From NCBI GenBank assembly GCA_902826685.1, contig CADEFT010000047.1, forward strand, positions 1 through 45,071: 45,071 nucleotides of DNA. The letters run 5' to 3'. Position numbers and translations under genes: made by a program. Origin of the DNA: an uncultured Acidobacteriota bacterium (GTDB taxonomy: Bacteria; Acidobacteriota; Terriglobia; Bryobacterales; Bryobacteraceae). Positions 18,317 through 27,809 of the stretch are shown in pieces. The notes beneath the pieces were generated by a model. It was not told where the DNA came from. It saw only the letters and a list, made by a program, of their open reading frames with translations, and did not search any database. Each line of letters starts with the position of its first letter. Within the stretch, counting starts at the first letter, position 1.

Positions 18317-19672
18317 ATGAATCAATTGAGCGAGGCCATTGCTCGCTACCACAAAATCCTCGAAAGCGAGAGCTATAAAGACCTGTCCTGGGCCGCCACG
18401 CTGCGCCAGAACATGGAACAGGCCGGTCTGGTGGTCTCGGGCCGTCCGGTGTGTCCGGTGCTTCGGCCGCATTTCGTTACCACGCGGCAGTACGCTTCGC
18501 TGACCAAATCCACGGAGACTCTGCTTTCGGCCTTCGAGCGCATCAAGACCCTGGCGCTCAGCACGCCATCGTTACAGGCGCGCATGGAAATGCTGCCCGC
18601 CGAAAAAATGCTGGCCGCCATCGATCCAGGCTATTCGCACTTTTCGGTGGCTTCGTTCCTTGAAACCAGCCTCAACAACGGCTCGCTGCATTTCATGGAC
18701 TATGTGGCCGACGCGCCCATGGGCACCGCTTACAGCGAGGCGTTGACAAACCTGTTCTGGGAAACCGGCCCGATGAAGGAGTTTCGCAAGAAATACGCGC
18801 TCACGAAGCTCCCCGGGACCAAACCTTTGCTCAAAGCCCTGTTAAGGGCTTACAAGGATTTCGGCGGAAAGAAGCCGCCCACCATCGCCATCGTCGAATT
18901 GAAGCAGCCGTTTCAAACGATGGAATCGGCGGAATATCACCTGTTGGCCGAAATCTTCCGCCAGAACGGCTTTCCGGCCGAAGTGGTCAACCTCGACCAG
19001 ATGGAATACAAGAACGGGATCCTGCGGCGCGGCGATTACGTCATCAACCTCGTCTACCGCTGCGTCAAGGTGCAGGAGTTTCTCATCCGGTACGATCTTA
19101 CCCATCCGCTGGTGCGTGCTTACAAGGAACGGGCCATCTGCATGGTGAACAGCTTCCGCGCCGAGCTGGCGCGGAAGAAGGCGATCTTCGATCTTCTGAC
19201 CGACGAAACCATTACCTCCACCTTCCCCGCCGCCGAGCGGAAAGTGCTGCGCGACTCCATTCCCTGGACTCGCGTGGTCGCCGCCTCCTCCACTACCTTC
19301 CAGAACCAGACCGTGGACCTGGTGGAGTTCATTCAGAAAAATCGCACCACTCTGGTCCTCCGTCCCAATGACGATGCCGGCGATCATCACGAAGTTCGCG
19401 GCTGGGAGACCGACGACGCGGGCTGGGATCGCGCCGTCAAGACCGCCCTTCGCACTCCCTACGTCGTGCAGCAGCGGACCGAGCCCGCCGTGGCGCCCTT
19501 CCCCGTCTTTCAATGGGGCAGCATGGACGTCAAGAACCTCAAGATCGACGTTCATCCCCAAACGCTGCTCGGCAAGGTGACCGGCTGTTCCAGTTGGCTC
19601 TCGACGGTGGAATCCAGCCGCTTCTCCACTCTTTCCGGTGTCGCGCCAACGTTCCTGCTCGAAGGGAAGTAG
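18317..19672 (+). CDS. Circularly permuted ATP-grasp-like protein
   Basis: A 451-residue protein. I prefer the ATG at 18317, just before the first helix (LSEAIARYHKILES); ATG 18278 with an AGGA site is an alternative. The C-terminal third carries an ATP-grasp signature (TTLVLRPNDDAGDHHEVRGW then PYVVQQRTE). This resembles the KPNDxYGGKGVxLGW motif of permuted ATP-grasp proteins related to glutathionylspermidine synthase. The glycine-rich loop is changed (AGDHH in place of YGGKG), so nucleotide binding may be weak or altered. The middle (TIAIVELKQPFQTMESAEYH) is a Rossmann-like half. It is probably an amide- or peptide-bond ligase relative of unknown substrate. Four bases separate it from the following acetyltransferase gene. 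Confidence 0.6.
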   Translation: MNQLSEAIARYHKILESESYKDLSWAATLRQNMEQAGLVVSGRPVCPVLRPHFVTTRQYASLTKSTETLLSAFERIKTLALSTPSLQARMEMLPAEKMLAAIDPGYSHFSVASFLETSLNNGSLHFMDYVADAPMGTAYSEALTNLFWETGPMKEFRKKYALTKLPGTKPLLKALLRAYKDFGGKKPPTIAIVELKQPFQTMESAEYHLLAEIFRQNGFPAEVVNLDQMEYKNGILRRGDYVINLVYRCVKVQEFLIRYDLTHPLVRAYKERAICMVNSFRAELARKKAIFDLLTDETITSTFPAAERKVLRDSIPWTRVVAASSTTFQNQTVDLVEFIQKNRTTLVLRPNDDAGDHHEVRGWETDDAGWDRAVKTALRTPYVVQQRTEPAVAPFPVFQWGSMDVKNLKIDVHPQTLLGKVTGCSSWLSTVESSRFSTLSGVAPTFLLEGK

Positions 19673-19676
19673 CGCT

Positions 19677-20168
19677 TTGACCACCGGTCTCGAAATCGTA
19701 CCGGCAACCGAGCGTGACATCCCGGTCGTCTTTTCCTTCATCCGCAAACTCGCCGAGTACGAAAAGATGCTCGACGCGGTGACCGCCACCGAGGATATCC
19801 TGCGGCAATCGCTGTTCGGGCCGCGCCCGGCGGCCGAAGTCCTGCTGGCGCTGTGGGACGGCTCACCGGCCGGCATCGCGATTTTCTTCCACAACTTTTC
19901 GACGTTCCTCGGACAGCCGGGCATTTACCTCGAAGATCTGTTCGTCGATATCGACCAGCGCGGCAAGGGCATCGGAAAAGCATTACTAATCGAATTGGCG
20001 CGGCTGGCAAAAGCGCGCGGTTGCGGACGGCTCGATTGGTCGGTGCTTGACTGGAACGCGCCGTCGATCGAGTTCTACAAGCGCCTGGGCGCGGTGCCGC
20101 TCGAGGAGTGGACCATCTTTCGCGTCACCGGCGAGGCGCTCGACCGTCTGGCCGCTACTGGCGCGTAA
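19677..20168 (+). CDS. GNAT-family N-acetyltransferase (diamine acetyltransferase-like)
   Basis: A 163-residue acetyl-CoA-dependent acetyltransferase. I chose the TTG at 19677, four bases after the upstream stop, because a GAAGGGA site lies eight bases before it and the GNAT fold starts at once (LEIVPATERDIPVVFSFI). The longer frame from 19638 lies inside the previous gene. Motif A is GIYLEDLFVDIDQRGKGIGK, with the R/Q-x-x-G-x-G acetyl-CoA loop, followed by DWSVLDWNAPSIEFYKRLGA. That arrangement matches spermidine/spermine and related small-amine acetyltransferases. Pairing with an ATP-grasp relative suggests both act on one amine- or amino-acid-derived metabolite. Its last 14 bases overlap the convergent metalloprotease gene. 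Confidence 0.85.
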   Translation: MTTGLEIVPATERDIPVVFSFIRKLAEYEKMLDAVTATEDILRQSLFGPRPAAEVLLALWDGSPAGIAIFFHNFSTFLGQPGIYLEDLFVDIDQRGKGIGKALLIELARLAKARGCGRLDWSVLDWNAPSIEFYKRLGAVPLEEWTIFRVTGEALDRLAATGA

Positions 20169-22251
20169 TCACCAGCGACCGCCACGACATATTGCCCGCC
20201 GCGTCATAGGCGCGAATCATGAAAACGTTGATCCCCGCATTTAGGGCCAGATCGGCGATCCGCCAGTTCGTCGTCCCCGTAGCCGTTCCCGAACGTCCGT
20301 TGCCGGAAACCCAGTTCACTTCCGTGACGCCGGCGTTATCGGCCGCGGTACCGGTAATGGTGATCGTCGAGGAGACGGTGGAAAGCGTGTTCATCGCCGG
20401 TGAAGTGATCGCCAGTGAGGGCGCGGTGCGGTCGTTGGGATCGGTTGGCACTCCCGTCGGACCCGCCGGCGCGTATTGAACGGTCAACACCGCCTCCGCC
20501 GTCGCGCCTTGCGCGCTTACCGCCGTCACCTTGATTTCATTGAGCCCCGCTTCGAGCGGCACCGGTCCGACGGTCCACGTATCGCCGCCCACGATCGAGC
20601 CACCCGCCCCTCGCGAGCTGATCCATACCAGGCGCGAGACGGACCCGGCAGGTCCCGCGGTTCCCGTCAACGTCACCGTAGGCTGCGAGGTCTGGTAAAC
20701 TCCGCCCGTTGCCGGCGCGGCGATGCGAATCGTGGGTGCGTTCGAAGGCGTGGGCGTGGTGGTGACAGCCGTGCGTACGATGCGAACGGTTTGCGTCACA
20801 CGCGCCTGCGTCCCGTCGGTGGCGGTAATGGTCAGGATATTCTCACCGGTCTGCAACAGTACGTTGGCGATCGTCCAGGGACGGAAGCCCGAAGCCGTTC
20901 CGGACGGTCCCCGGTTACTCGACCAGGTCACCTGAATCGTGCCGCCGCCGCCCGCCGTCGTACCGCCGATCGACACCATTTCCGATTGCGTTTCAAGCAG
21001 CCCGCTTGCCGGCTGCGTCACGCTCAGTTCCAGTGCGGCGGTGGTGGGTGTCGTCGTCGAGGTCCCGTCCTGCTCGGCGTAGAGTTCGCGAATGGTCGCG
21101 ATATCCTCGGCCGCAAGTCCGGTCACGCGCCGGTAATACGGATACATCACCGCGGCGGGATTGTCCGAGTGTGCCAGCCCCAGCGAATGGCCCAACTCGT
21201 GTAGCACCACGCTGTAGAGATCGATGTTCGCTCCCACCTGCCAGCTTTCGTCCTCATCGATGTGCAGATCGCCGGCGATGGGTTCCGGGTTGGGCGGGGC
21301 GGGAAAAAAAGTGTGGGCCAGCGCCTTGCCGGGACCGTCGAACGCGTAGCCATCGCCATGATCGCCGGTACCGAAAAAGATGTTGATGTTGCGCTGGCTT
21401 TGCGCGCCGCCGCCTTCACTGAAGCGGATCTTGGCGTACTTGCTCCACTCGGCCATGGCTCGCGCAATCTCCGACTTCGTTTGCTCGGCCGTCAGCCGTC
21501 TGGTCAACGTACCGAAGGAGTAGCTCAGATCCGCCGCTCCCTTCCCCACCCCGTCCCATCCCTCGCCGACTTTCGCAATGATCTGGCCCACTCGTCCAAC
21601 GGCCATGAGCGCACCGGCGCAGGCCTCCGAAGGCCGCCCATCGGCCAGGTCGCGCGACACTGGAAACAGATAGGAAACTTCATCCCAATCGGCCAGACGC
21701 GACAGTTGCGCCGGAGTTCCCCGGACAATCCTTTGCCATGACAGCAGGTCCGGATTCTGCTGAATTGTTAACCCTTCCTCGGACACGATGGCCTCGGCAT
21801 CGGCGCGGGCCACATCCGAATGAAACTCAACCAGAATTGCCTGAGTGCCGCTATCCCCCGGAATAGGAGCGAGCAATCCCGCATCCACCAGCCGTGGACT
21901 GATCTTCTGCGCCGCCGCCAACCGGCCCGCCCATTCCACATCAAGATTGTCCAGCGAAGTATGGTCGGGAATCGCCGCGATCAGGCCGCGCTCGGGCACA
22001 AACTGCACCACGGCCGCACCTTTGTCCTGCAGACCCTGCACTTCCGCTTGGCCCGGAGTTTTCCGGAACAACAACGTATAGTGCCAGCGTCCGGAACCAC
22101 GCCGCTTCAACTCGGTCGAGGCCGCCACTGCGCCCGAATCCTTCCTCGTCTCGACCGCCGTCTTCAGTTGAAGCCCCGTCTGCCCCAGCCCCATCGCCGG
22201 CAACGCAAGGACACACACAGCCACCGCTCGACTCACACGCTTGAATTGCAT
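20155..22251 (-). CDS. Secreted matrixin-like zinc metalloprotease with three Ig-like repeats
   Basis: A 698-residue exported protein with a signal peptide (MQFKRVSRAVAVCVLALPAM). A propeptide-like region runs to about residue 230. The catalytic domain has VVLHELGHSLGLAHSD, with zinc ligands His351, His355 and His361 and Glu352 as base, followed by the Met-turn AAVMYPYYRRV. This is the metzincin/matrixin pattern. Residues about 405-698 form three similar beta-sandwich repeats. Each has a V-x-W-x-S-x-x-G-x-x-G core followed by a LxxGxNxIxxxAxD strand pair (SSNRGPSGTASG, SSRGAGGSIVGG, SGNGRSGTATGT). These probably bind surfaces or substrate. It is divergent from the NHL-repeat gene. Confidence 0.85.
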   Translation of the reverse strand: MQFKRVSRAVAVCVLALPAMGLGQTGLQLKTAVETRKDSGAVAASTELKRRGSGRWHYTLLFRKTPGQAEVQGLQDKGAAVVQFVPERGLIAAIPDHTSLDNLDVEWAGRLAAAQKISPRLVDAGLLAPIPGDSGTQAILVEFHSDVARADAEAIVSEEGLTIQQNPDLLSWQRIVRGTPAQLSRLADWDEVSYLFPVSRDLADGRPSEACAGALMAVGRVGQIIAKVGEGWDGVGKGAADLSYSFGTLTRRLTAEQTKSEIARAMAEWSKYAKIRFSEGGGAQSQRNINIFFGTGDHGDGYAFDGPGKALAHTFFPAPPNPEPIAGDLHIDEDESWQVGANIDLYSVVLHELGHSLGLAHSDNPAAVMYPYYRRVTGLAAEDIATIRELYAEQDGTSTTTPTTAALELSVTQPASGLLETQSEMVSIGGTTAGGGGTIQVTWSSNRGPSGTASGFRPWTIANVLLQTGENILTITATDGTQARVTQTVRIVRTAVTTTPTPSNAPTIRIAAPATGGVYQTSQPTVTLTGTAGPAGSVSRLVWISSRGAGGSIVGGDTWTVGPVPLEAGLNEIKVTAVSAQGATAEAVLTVQYAPAGPTGVPTDPNDRTAPSLAITSPAMNTLSTVSSTITITGTAADNAGVTEVNWVSGNGRSGTATGTTNWRIADLALNAGINVFMIRAYDAAGNMSWRSLVITRQ

Positions 22252-22322
22252 TATCTATTCAGAGTTATCGGCTTTACCTGAGAACTTTTGACGGTTTCTC
22301 CACTTTCAAAGAGGAGGCCTTC

Positions 22323-24995
22323 TTGTTCCGGTTTGGTACCGAATTGTTTCCAATCCTTCTCGCGCTGACGGGGCTCGGGCTCGAGGCGCAAAGCCTCACT
22401 TTCCTCATCGACTCAATTGGCAGTCCATCTAACGATCCGTCGGCCGCCAGCACGTCGTTTCAGGACATTCGTGGTGTCGCCGCCGACTTCGCGGGCAACG
22501 TTTATATCTCCGACAGCGCCAGGCATCGCATTGTCCGGATTTCCCCTACCGGCGCGGTACGCACCGTCGCGGGCACCGGCAACCCAGGCTTTTCCGGCGA
22601 TAACGGCCCCGCCGAGAGCGCCCAACTGAATCTGCCCTACGGCATCGCCGTCGACATGCAGGGCGTGCTCTACATCGCCGATCTCGGCAATGCGCGGGTG
22701 CGGCGCGTCGGCACCGACGGCACCATTCGCACCATCGCCGGCGGTGGCACGGCGGCACCGGCGGCCGGACTGTTTGCGACGTCGCTGCTGCTCAAAGCCC
22801 CGCGCAACGTGGCGGCCGACGCGGTTGGCACCGTCTATTTCTCCGATTTTCAGGATCATCGCGTGCTGCGCGTGGCTTCCGATGGACGCGTCGCGATCGT
22901 CGCCGGCAGTGGCGCCGCGGGCCCCGTCACCGAAGGCCCGGCGGTCGCGGCCACTCTCAATTTCCCCGCCGGGCTATACGTCGATTCCTCGGGCGGCGTC
23001 TACATCGCCGATAGCGCCAACCACGCCGTTCGCCGGGCCGCCGGCGGCGTCATCTCGACCGTACGCGTTCTTCTCGGCGAGCAGAACATCAACCTGCCGA
23101 TCGGCGTTTCCGGCGACACGTCGGGAACTTTGTACATCGCTACGGCGGGCTTCGATACGGTGGTCCGCGTCACGCCGGGCGGCGCGCCCACGGTAATGGC
23201 CAGCGGCGGCGCACGCGACGTCAACGTCAGCCCGGCGGGCGTGCTGCACTACGCCACGGCGACGCAGGCCAGGCGCTTCACCGCGGCGGGCCAATGGAAC
23301 ACGGTCACCGGCGGAGCCGCCGTCAGCCAGTTCCAGTTGAGCGCGCCGGAAGATCTCGACCTCGAAGCTTCGGGCACTCTGCTGGTCGCCGACGGCGCCG
23401 GCCACCGGATTCAACGTCTCTCCCCTGCCGGCGTGAGCACGCTGGTGGCGGGCCTCGGAGAAGCGGGGTTCAGCGGGGACAACGGCCAGGCCGCCGCCGC
23501 CCGTCTGAACGGCCCGCGCGGGGTGGCTTCCGACCGCTCGGGCAACGTCTACATCTCAGACACCGGCAACCACCGCATCCGGCGCGTGGATAGCGCCGGC
23601 GTCATCCGCACGGTGGCGGGTACCGGCGTGGCGGGCAACACCCTCGATTCCCGGGCGGCGCTCGAGGCGCGTCTCAACGCCCCTTCCGGCATCGCCGCCG
23701 ACCGCAACGGCGAAGTCTATTTCTCCGACACCGCCAATCACACGATCCGGCGATTGAGCGCCTCCGGTCTGCTCTTCCCCCTGGCCGGCAACGGCACGGC
23801 CGGCTTCCGCGGCGACAATGCCATCTCCTCGCAGGCGCAGCTCAGCTCCCCGCAGGGCCTGGCGCTCGATTCTTCCTCGGGCCTGCTGATCGCCGATTCC
23901 GGCAATCACCGCATCCGTCGCATCAGCGCGCAGGGCTTCATCACGACGGTGGCCGGCAACGGCACGGCTGGGTTCGGCGGCGACGGCCGGCCCGCCACCG
24001 AAGCGAGCCTGAACGCCCCTTCCGGAGTGACCGTGGACGCGGCGGGCAACATCTACATCGCCGACACAGGCAACCAGCGCGTCAGGCGCGTCGGCGTGGA
24101 TGGCGTCATCGCCACGGTGGCCGGATCGGGCGCCAAAGGCTTCGCCGGCGATCAGGGCCCCGCCCTCGCCGCCAGCCTCGATACACCCGTCGCGGTGGAG
24201 GCGTCCGCCACCGGCTCGCTCTACCTCGCCGACAAGGGCAACCAGCGGGTCCGCCAGTTGACCCTTTCCCCAGGGTCGGGCGGCAGCGGCGACGCTTCCG
24301 GCTTCCGGGTGCTGCACGCCGCCACTCTGGAAGCGGGCGTGGTGGCACCGGGCATGCTTCTGGTTCTGCGCGGCACCGGCATCGGCCCCGTGACACCGGT
24401 CTGGTCGCGAGTATCGGCCGGCACTCCCCTCGATACCGCTCTGGGCGATCTGCAGGTCCGCTTCGACGGCACACCCGTGCCCTTACTCTATGCCCAGGAG
24501 AACATGATTCACCTGCAGGCGCCTTACCGCATCTCAACCGCCGCCAGCACCCTGATCGAAGTCGTAAGAAGCGGCGTCGTCCTCGCCCAGGCCACCGTAG
24601 CCGTCGCGCCGACGTCTCCCGGGATTTTCGCCACCACCGGCGGATCGGGCACCGCGGCCGCCGTCAACGAGGATTCCACCATTAACGGCGAATTCTCCGG
24701 CGCCATACGCGGAACCGCGTTCCAGTTCTTCGTCACCGGCGAAGGAGCGGTGACACCGGCAATCGCCGAAGGCCGCCTGGCCGACGCGCCGTATCCGAGC
24801 CCCGCGCAGCCGGTGGCCGTCCGGATCGGACAGGTGCAAGCCGAGCTGATTTCCGCCAAAACCGCCGTCACCGCGCCAGGCCTGCTACAAGTGGTCGTGC
24901 GCGTTCCCGTGACCGCCGAAACCGGCCGTCAGGCGCTCCAGGTTACGGTGGGTTCCAGTCCGGCCCAAAGCAACGTGACGATTTTCGTGCGCTGA
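22323..24995 (+). CDS. Secreted NHL-repeat beta-propeller protein with TIGR03437 C-terminal domain
   Basis: An 890-residue exported protein. The TTG start at 22323 has a GAGGAGG site five bases upstream and gives a signal peptide ending near LGLEAQ. About ten NHL-type blades run from residue 40 to 650. They recur as NVYISDTGNHRIRRVDSAGV and TVAGTGxxGFSGDNGPA, enough for one or two propellers. The last 220 residues (from GFRVLHAATLEAGVVAPGML) match the pattern of TIGR03437, a domain of unknown function largely confined to and expanded in Solibacter-type Acidobacteria, with LRGTGIGP and VNEDSTINGEFSGAIRG. It is probably a surface or extracellular binding protein. This gene is the best taxonomic marker in the window. 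Confidence 0.85.
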   Translation: MFRFGTELFPILLALTGLGLEAQSLTFLIDSIGSPSNDPSAASTSFQDIRGVAADFAGNVYISDSARHRIVRISPTGAVRTVAGTGNPGFSGDNGPAESAQLNLPYGIAVDMQGVLYIADLGNARVRRVGTDGTIRTIAGGGTAAPAAGLFATSLLLKAPRNVAADAVGTVYFSDFQDHRVLRVASDGRVAIVAGSGAAGPVTEGPAVAATLNFPAGLYVDSSGGVYIADSANHAVRRAAGGVISTVRVLLGEQNINLPIGVSGDTSGTLYIATAGFDTVVRVTPGGAPTVMASGGARDVNVSPAGVLHYATATQARRFTAAGQWNTVTGGAAVSQFQLSAPEDLDLEASGTLLVADGAGHRIQRLSPAGVSTLVAGLGEAGFSGDNGQAAAARLNGPRGVASDRSGNVYISDTGNHRIRRVDSAGVIRTVAGTGVAGNTLDSRAALEARLNAPSGIAADRNGEVYFSDTANHTIRRLSASGLLFPLAGNGTAGFRGDNAISSQAQLSSPQGLALDSSSGLLIADSGNHRIRRISAQGFITTVAGNGTAGFGGDGRPATEASLNAPSGVTVDAAGNIYIADTGNQRVRRVGVDGVIATVAGSGAKGFAGDQGPALAASLDTPVAVEASATGSLYLADKGNQRVRQLTLSPGSGGSGDASGFRVLHAATLEAGVVAPGMLLVLRGTGIGPVTPVWSRVSAGTPLDTALGDLQVRFDGTPVPLLYAQENMIHLQAPYRISTAASTLIEVVRSGVVLAQATVAVAPTSPGIFATTGGSGTAAAVNEDSTINGEFSGAIRGTAFQFFVTGEGAVTPAIAEGRLADAPYPSPAQPVAVRIGQVQAELISAKTAVTAPGLLQVVVRVPVTAETGRQALQVTVGSSPAQSNVTIFVR

Positions 24996-25023
24996 TCGTG
25001 CTACCATCACTACTGGACCCTGC

Positions 25024-25100
25024 GGTGGGTATAGCTCAGCCGGTAGAGCGCTGGATTGTGGTTCCAGATGTCGTGGGTTCAAATCCCACTACCCACCCCA
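25024..25100 (+). tRNA. tRNA-His (anticodon GTG)
   Basis: The acceptor stem GTGGGTA/TACCCAC carries an extra 5' G (25024) opposite discriminator C, the identity mark of tRNA-His. The D arm is AGCTCAGCCGGTAGAGC, the anticodon stem-loop CTGGATTGTGGTTCCAG (anticodon GTG), and the T arm contains GGGTTCAAATCCC. The 3' CCA is encoded at 25098-25100. Only 15 bases separate it from the ATG of the M28 peptidase gene. Confidence 0.96.
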
Positions 25101-25115
25101 TTCTCCGCTGACCGC

Positions 25116-27179
25116 ATGCGGTTCCCACTGATCCCCTTCGCCTTGGGCGCAATGGTGGTGTGTGCCTACGCGCAGCCGGCGATCCGCGGATTCTCCCCGA
25201 ATGAGACGGCCGCGCAACTGGCCATTGAGTCGAAACTCAAACGCATCCCCGACGCGCAGCGGCTGCGGTCCTACCTGAAACGCCTGTCCTCGGGGCCGCA
25301 CCACGCCGGCTCGCCCGGCGCCCGCGCGGTGGCTGAATACGCCCTCGATCTGTTCCGCGAATGGGGCCTCGACGCGCAAATCGAAACCTTTGAAGTGACG
25401 CTGCCCTATCCCGGCGACATGCGTGTGGAAATGGTGGCGCCTGAAACTTACCGCGCACCGCTGCGCGAGCCTTCGATCCCCGAAGACCGCGATACCGCTC
25501 ACCCCGATCTGCTGCCCGCCTTCAACGCCTATTCCGGATCGGGCGATGTTACGGCACCGCTGGTCTACGTCAACTACGGCATTCCGGAAGACTACGTGCA
25601 ACTGAAGCGCATGGGTGTAGACGTACGCGGCAAAGTGGTCATCGCGCGCTATGGCAAGAGCTGGCGCGGAACCAAGCCCAAAACCGCCCAGGAACATGGC
25701 GCCGCGGCCTGCCTGATCTATTCCGATCCTCACGACGACGGCTTCTTTCAAGGCGACGTCTACCCCACAGGACCCTTTCGCCCCGCCGCCGGTGTGCAGC
25801 GCGGCAGCGTGCTCGACATGCCGCTCTACGTCGGCGACCCGCTCACGCCAGGGTGGGCTTCCGAGCCAGGCGCCCGGCGCCTCCCCCGCGAACAGGCGGC
25901 CACCATTCTGCGCATTCCCGTCGCTCCTCTTTCTCACACCGATGCCGCCCGTCTGATGAAACATCTCGGCGGACCCGTCGCGCCCGAGGATTGGCGCGGC
26001 GCCATGCCGTTCACCTACCATGCCGGCCCCGGCCCAGCCACCGTGCGTGTGCGCGTCGAGTCCGACTGGGCCGCGCGCCCCCTGCACAACGTGATCGCGA
26101 CCATTACAGGCGCGGAAGAGAAGGACCAATGGGTGCTCTACGGCAATCATCACGATGCCTGGGGCCCTGGTGCGAGCGATCCTTCCAGCGGCGCCGCCGT
26201 CGTGCTGGAAACCGCGCGCAGCCTCGCCGAGCTGCGAAAATCCGGATGGCGTCCGCGCCGGACCATCAAGCTGGCGCTCTGGGATGGGGAAGAGTTCGGA
26301 CTCATCGGCTCCACCGAATGGGTGGAAAAGCATCGTGCCCCGCTCCTCCGCCAGGCCGTGGCCTATCTCAATACCGATGCCACCGGCAAGGGCAGGCTGC
26401 TCGCCGGTGGAACCGCCACGCTTGAAGCCTTCCTCAGTCAGGTCGCGGCGGAGTACCTCGATGGCAAGCAGAACTCCGATGTCTTGCGCCTGGGAAGCCT
26501 GGGCGCCGGTTCCGATTACGTCGCTTTCCTCAACCACGCCGGCATCGCCAGCCTGAACCTGGGATTCGAAGCGGCGGCTTCGGGCGTCTATCATTCCAAC
26601 TACGACACCTTCGACTGGTACACGCGCTTCTCCGACGGCGATTTCCGCTCGGGCCGCAAACTCACCGCCCTGATGGCTACGCTCGTGACGCGCCTGGCCG
26701 GTGCGCCACTTCTCCCGTTTGAGTTCACACGCCTGGCGCGCAACCTGGACAACTACACAGTGGAGCTCGAAGCGCACTATGCGCCGGAGAATTTAAGCCT
26801 GGAAGATTGGAAACCGGCCGTGCGGAAATTGGCCGCCGCCGCCAGGACGTTTGAAGCCGAGTATGCCGCCGCCGTGGCGCGAAAGCGCGGCGAGTGGAAT
26901 CGGGAACAGCTCGCCCCGGTCAACGAAGCGATTTATCGCAGTGAACGCGCACTCACTCTGCGCGACGGGCTTCCTGGCAGGCCGTGGTACCGGCACGCCT
27001 TGACGGCGCCGGGGCTATACACCGGGTACTCGGCCAAAACGCTGCCCGGGGTCCGGGAGGCCGCCGAGGCGGGCCGGTGGACCGAAGCCAACCTGCAGGC
27101 ACGTCTCGCCTCCCATGCGGTCAGGAAGCTGGCCGACGAGCTGACCGCCGTCGCTCGCTCTCTGAAAGCTCTGCCCTGA
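25116..27179 (+). CDS. M28-family metallopeptidase, glutamate carboxypeptidase II-like, exported
   Basis: A 687-residue secreted peptidase. The ATG at 25116 starts a signal peptide (MRFPLIPFALGAMVVCAYAQ); the frame upstream runs into the tRNA gene and is rejected. A PA-type domain (about 110-290, GKVVIARYGKSWRGTKPKTA) is inserted before the catalytic core. Likely zinc ligands and catalytic residues are His345 (YGNHHDAW), the bridging Asp355 (GASDPSSG), Glu392/Glu393 (LWDGEEFGL), the Asp in YLNTDATG, and the His in GVYHSNYDT. A C-terminal transferrin-receptor-dimerisation-like helical domain closes the protein. The family cleaves C-terminal glutamate or other residues from peptides. Its 3' end (LADELTAVARS) reappears as LANDSSAVA in the array that follows. 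Confidence 0.88.
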   Translation: MRFPLIPFALGAMVVCAYAQPAIRGFSPNETAAQLAIESKLKRIPDAQRLRSYLKRLSSGPHHAGSPGARAVAEYALDLFREWGLDAQIETFEVTLPYPGDMRVEMVAPETYRAPLREPSIPEDRDTAHPDLLPAFNAYSGSGDVTAPLVYVNYGIPEDYVQLKRMGVDVRGKVVIARYGKSWRGTKPKTAQEHGAAACLIYSDPHDDGFFQGDVYPTGPFRPAAGVQRGSVLDMPLYVGDPLTPGWASEPGARRLPREQAATILRIPVAPLSHTDAARLMKHLGGPVAPEDWRGAMPFTYHAGPGPATVRVRVESDWAARPLHNVIATITGAEEKDQWVLYGNHHDAWGPGASDPSSGAAVVLETARSLAELRKSGWRPRRTIKLALWDGEEFGLIGSTEWVEKHRAPLLRQAVAYLNTDATGKGRLLAGGTATLEAFLSQVAAEYLDGKQNSDVLRLGSLGAGSDYVAFLNHAGIASLNLGFEAAASGVYHSNYDTFDWYTRFSDGDFRSGRKLTALMATLVTRLAGAPLLPFEFTRLARNLDNYTVELEAHYAPENLSLEDWKPAVRKLAAAARTFEAEYAAAVARKRGEWNREQLAPVNEAIYRSERALTLRDGLPGRPWYRHALTAPGLYTGYSAKTLPGVREAAEAGRWTEANLQARLASHAVRKLADELTAVARSLKALP

Positions 27180-27195
27180 CGCGCGGCCTGCCAGC

Positions 27196-27809
27196 GAGCG
27201 GTAACCGTGCTGCTGGCCAACGACTCGTCCGCCGTCGCGTATCGTCAATGCCGGTACCACGGTCACTACGCGATGCTGGCCAACAACTTCGCGTATCCTC
27301 AATGCCGCTGCTGCAAGCCACTACGCCACGTGCTTGCTGGCGAAGACTCATCCGCCGTCGCCCACCCTCAATGCAGCCGCTGTAGCTACCGCGCGACGTG
27401 CGCGAACGACTTATACGCCGTCGCGTGTCGGCAATGCCGGTTCTGCGGTCACTGCGCGATGTGCGCTGCTGGGCGACAACTCGTCCACCGTCGCGCACCC
27501 TCAACGCGAGTGCTGCAGCCACTAAGCGATGTGCGCTGCTGGCGAACGACTCATCCGCCCTCGCGCATCCTCAATGCCGTGGTGCAAGGCACTACGCGAC
27601 GTGTGCTGCTGGCCAACAACTCGTCCGCCGTCGCGTGCCCTCAATGCCGCCGCTGTAGCCACTACGCCATGTTCGCGTAGCCCCGACACGTTCCGCGCGC
27701 TGACCCCGCGCTTTCCTATTCAAGCTGCCAACGACTCGCCCGCTCCCTTGCGGCGTGGCCTCGGAAAGTTCGGTGGTTCCCACGTCCCCTTCGAGTAGGC
27801 GCCGCTGTC
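27196..27809. repeat. Tandem array of about eight 61-70 bp units at a convergent junction
   Basis: Units marked by GCTGGCSAACGACTC-like starts lie at about 27212, 27275, 27336, 27400, 27468, 27538 and 27608, with a degenerate one near 27724. The first half of each unit (GCTGGCCAACGACTCGTCCG then CCGTCGCG) is close to the M28 gene 3' end at 27128. The second half (TCAATGCCGCTGCTGCAAGC then CACTACGC) is close to the fliJ 3' end at 27810 (TCAGTCCCGCTGCTGCAACC). So each unit is a copy of the M28/fliJ junction. One frame (27207-27680) reads Cys-rich repeats (PQCRRCSHYAM), but frame shifts between units speak against a protein. The unit is not CRISPR-like: there are no unique spacers. Confidence 0.85.

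Noticed and set aside
25024..25116. tRNA-His and M28 gene as one functional unit
   Set aside because: The 15-bp spacing is notable, but co-transcription of a tRNA with a downstream gene is common and nothing else links them.
27207..27680. A 157-residue Cys-rich repeat protein (PQCRRCSHYAM-type units) encoded by the array
   Set aside because: Unit lengths are not constant multiples of three, the motif is lost in the middle units, no ribosome site or signal is present, and the DNA matches the neighbouring gene ends.
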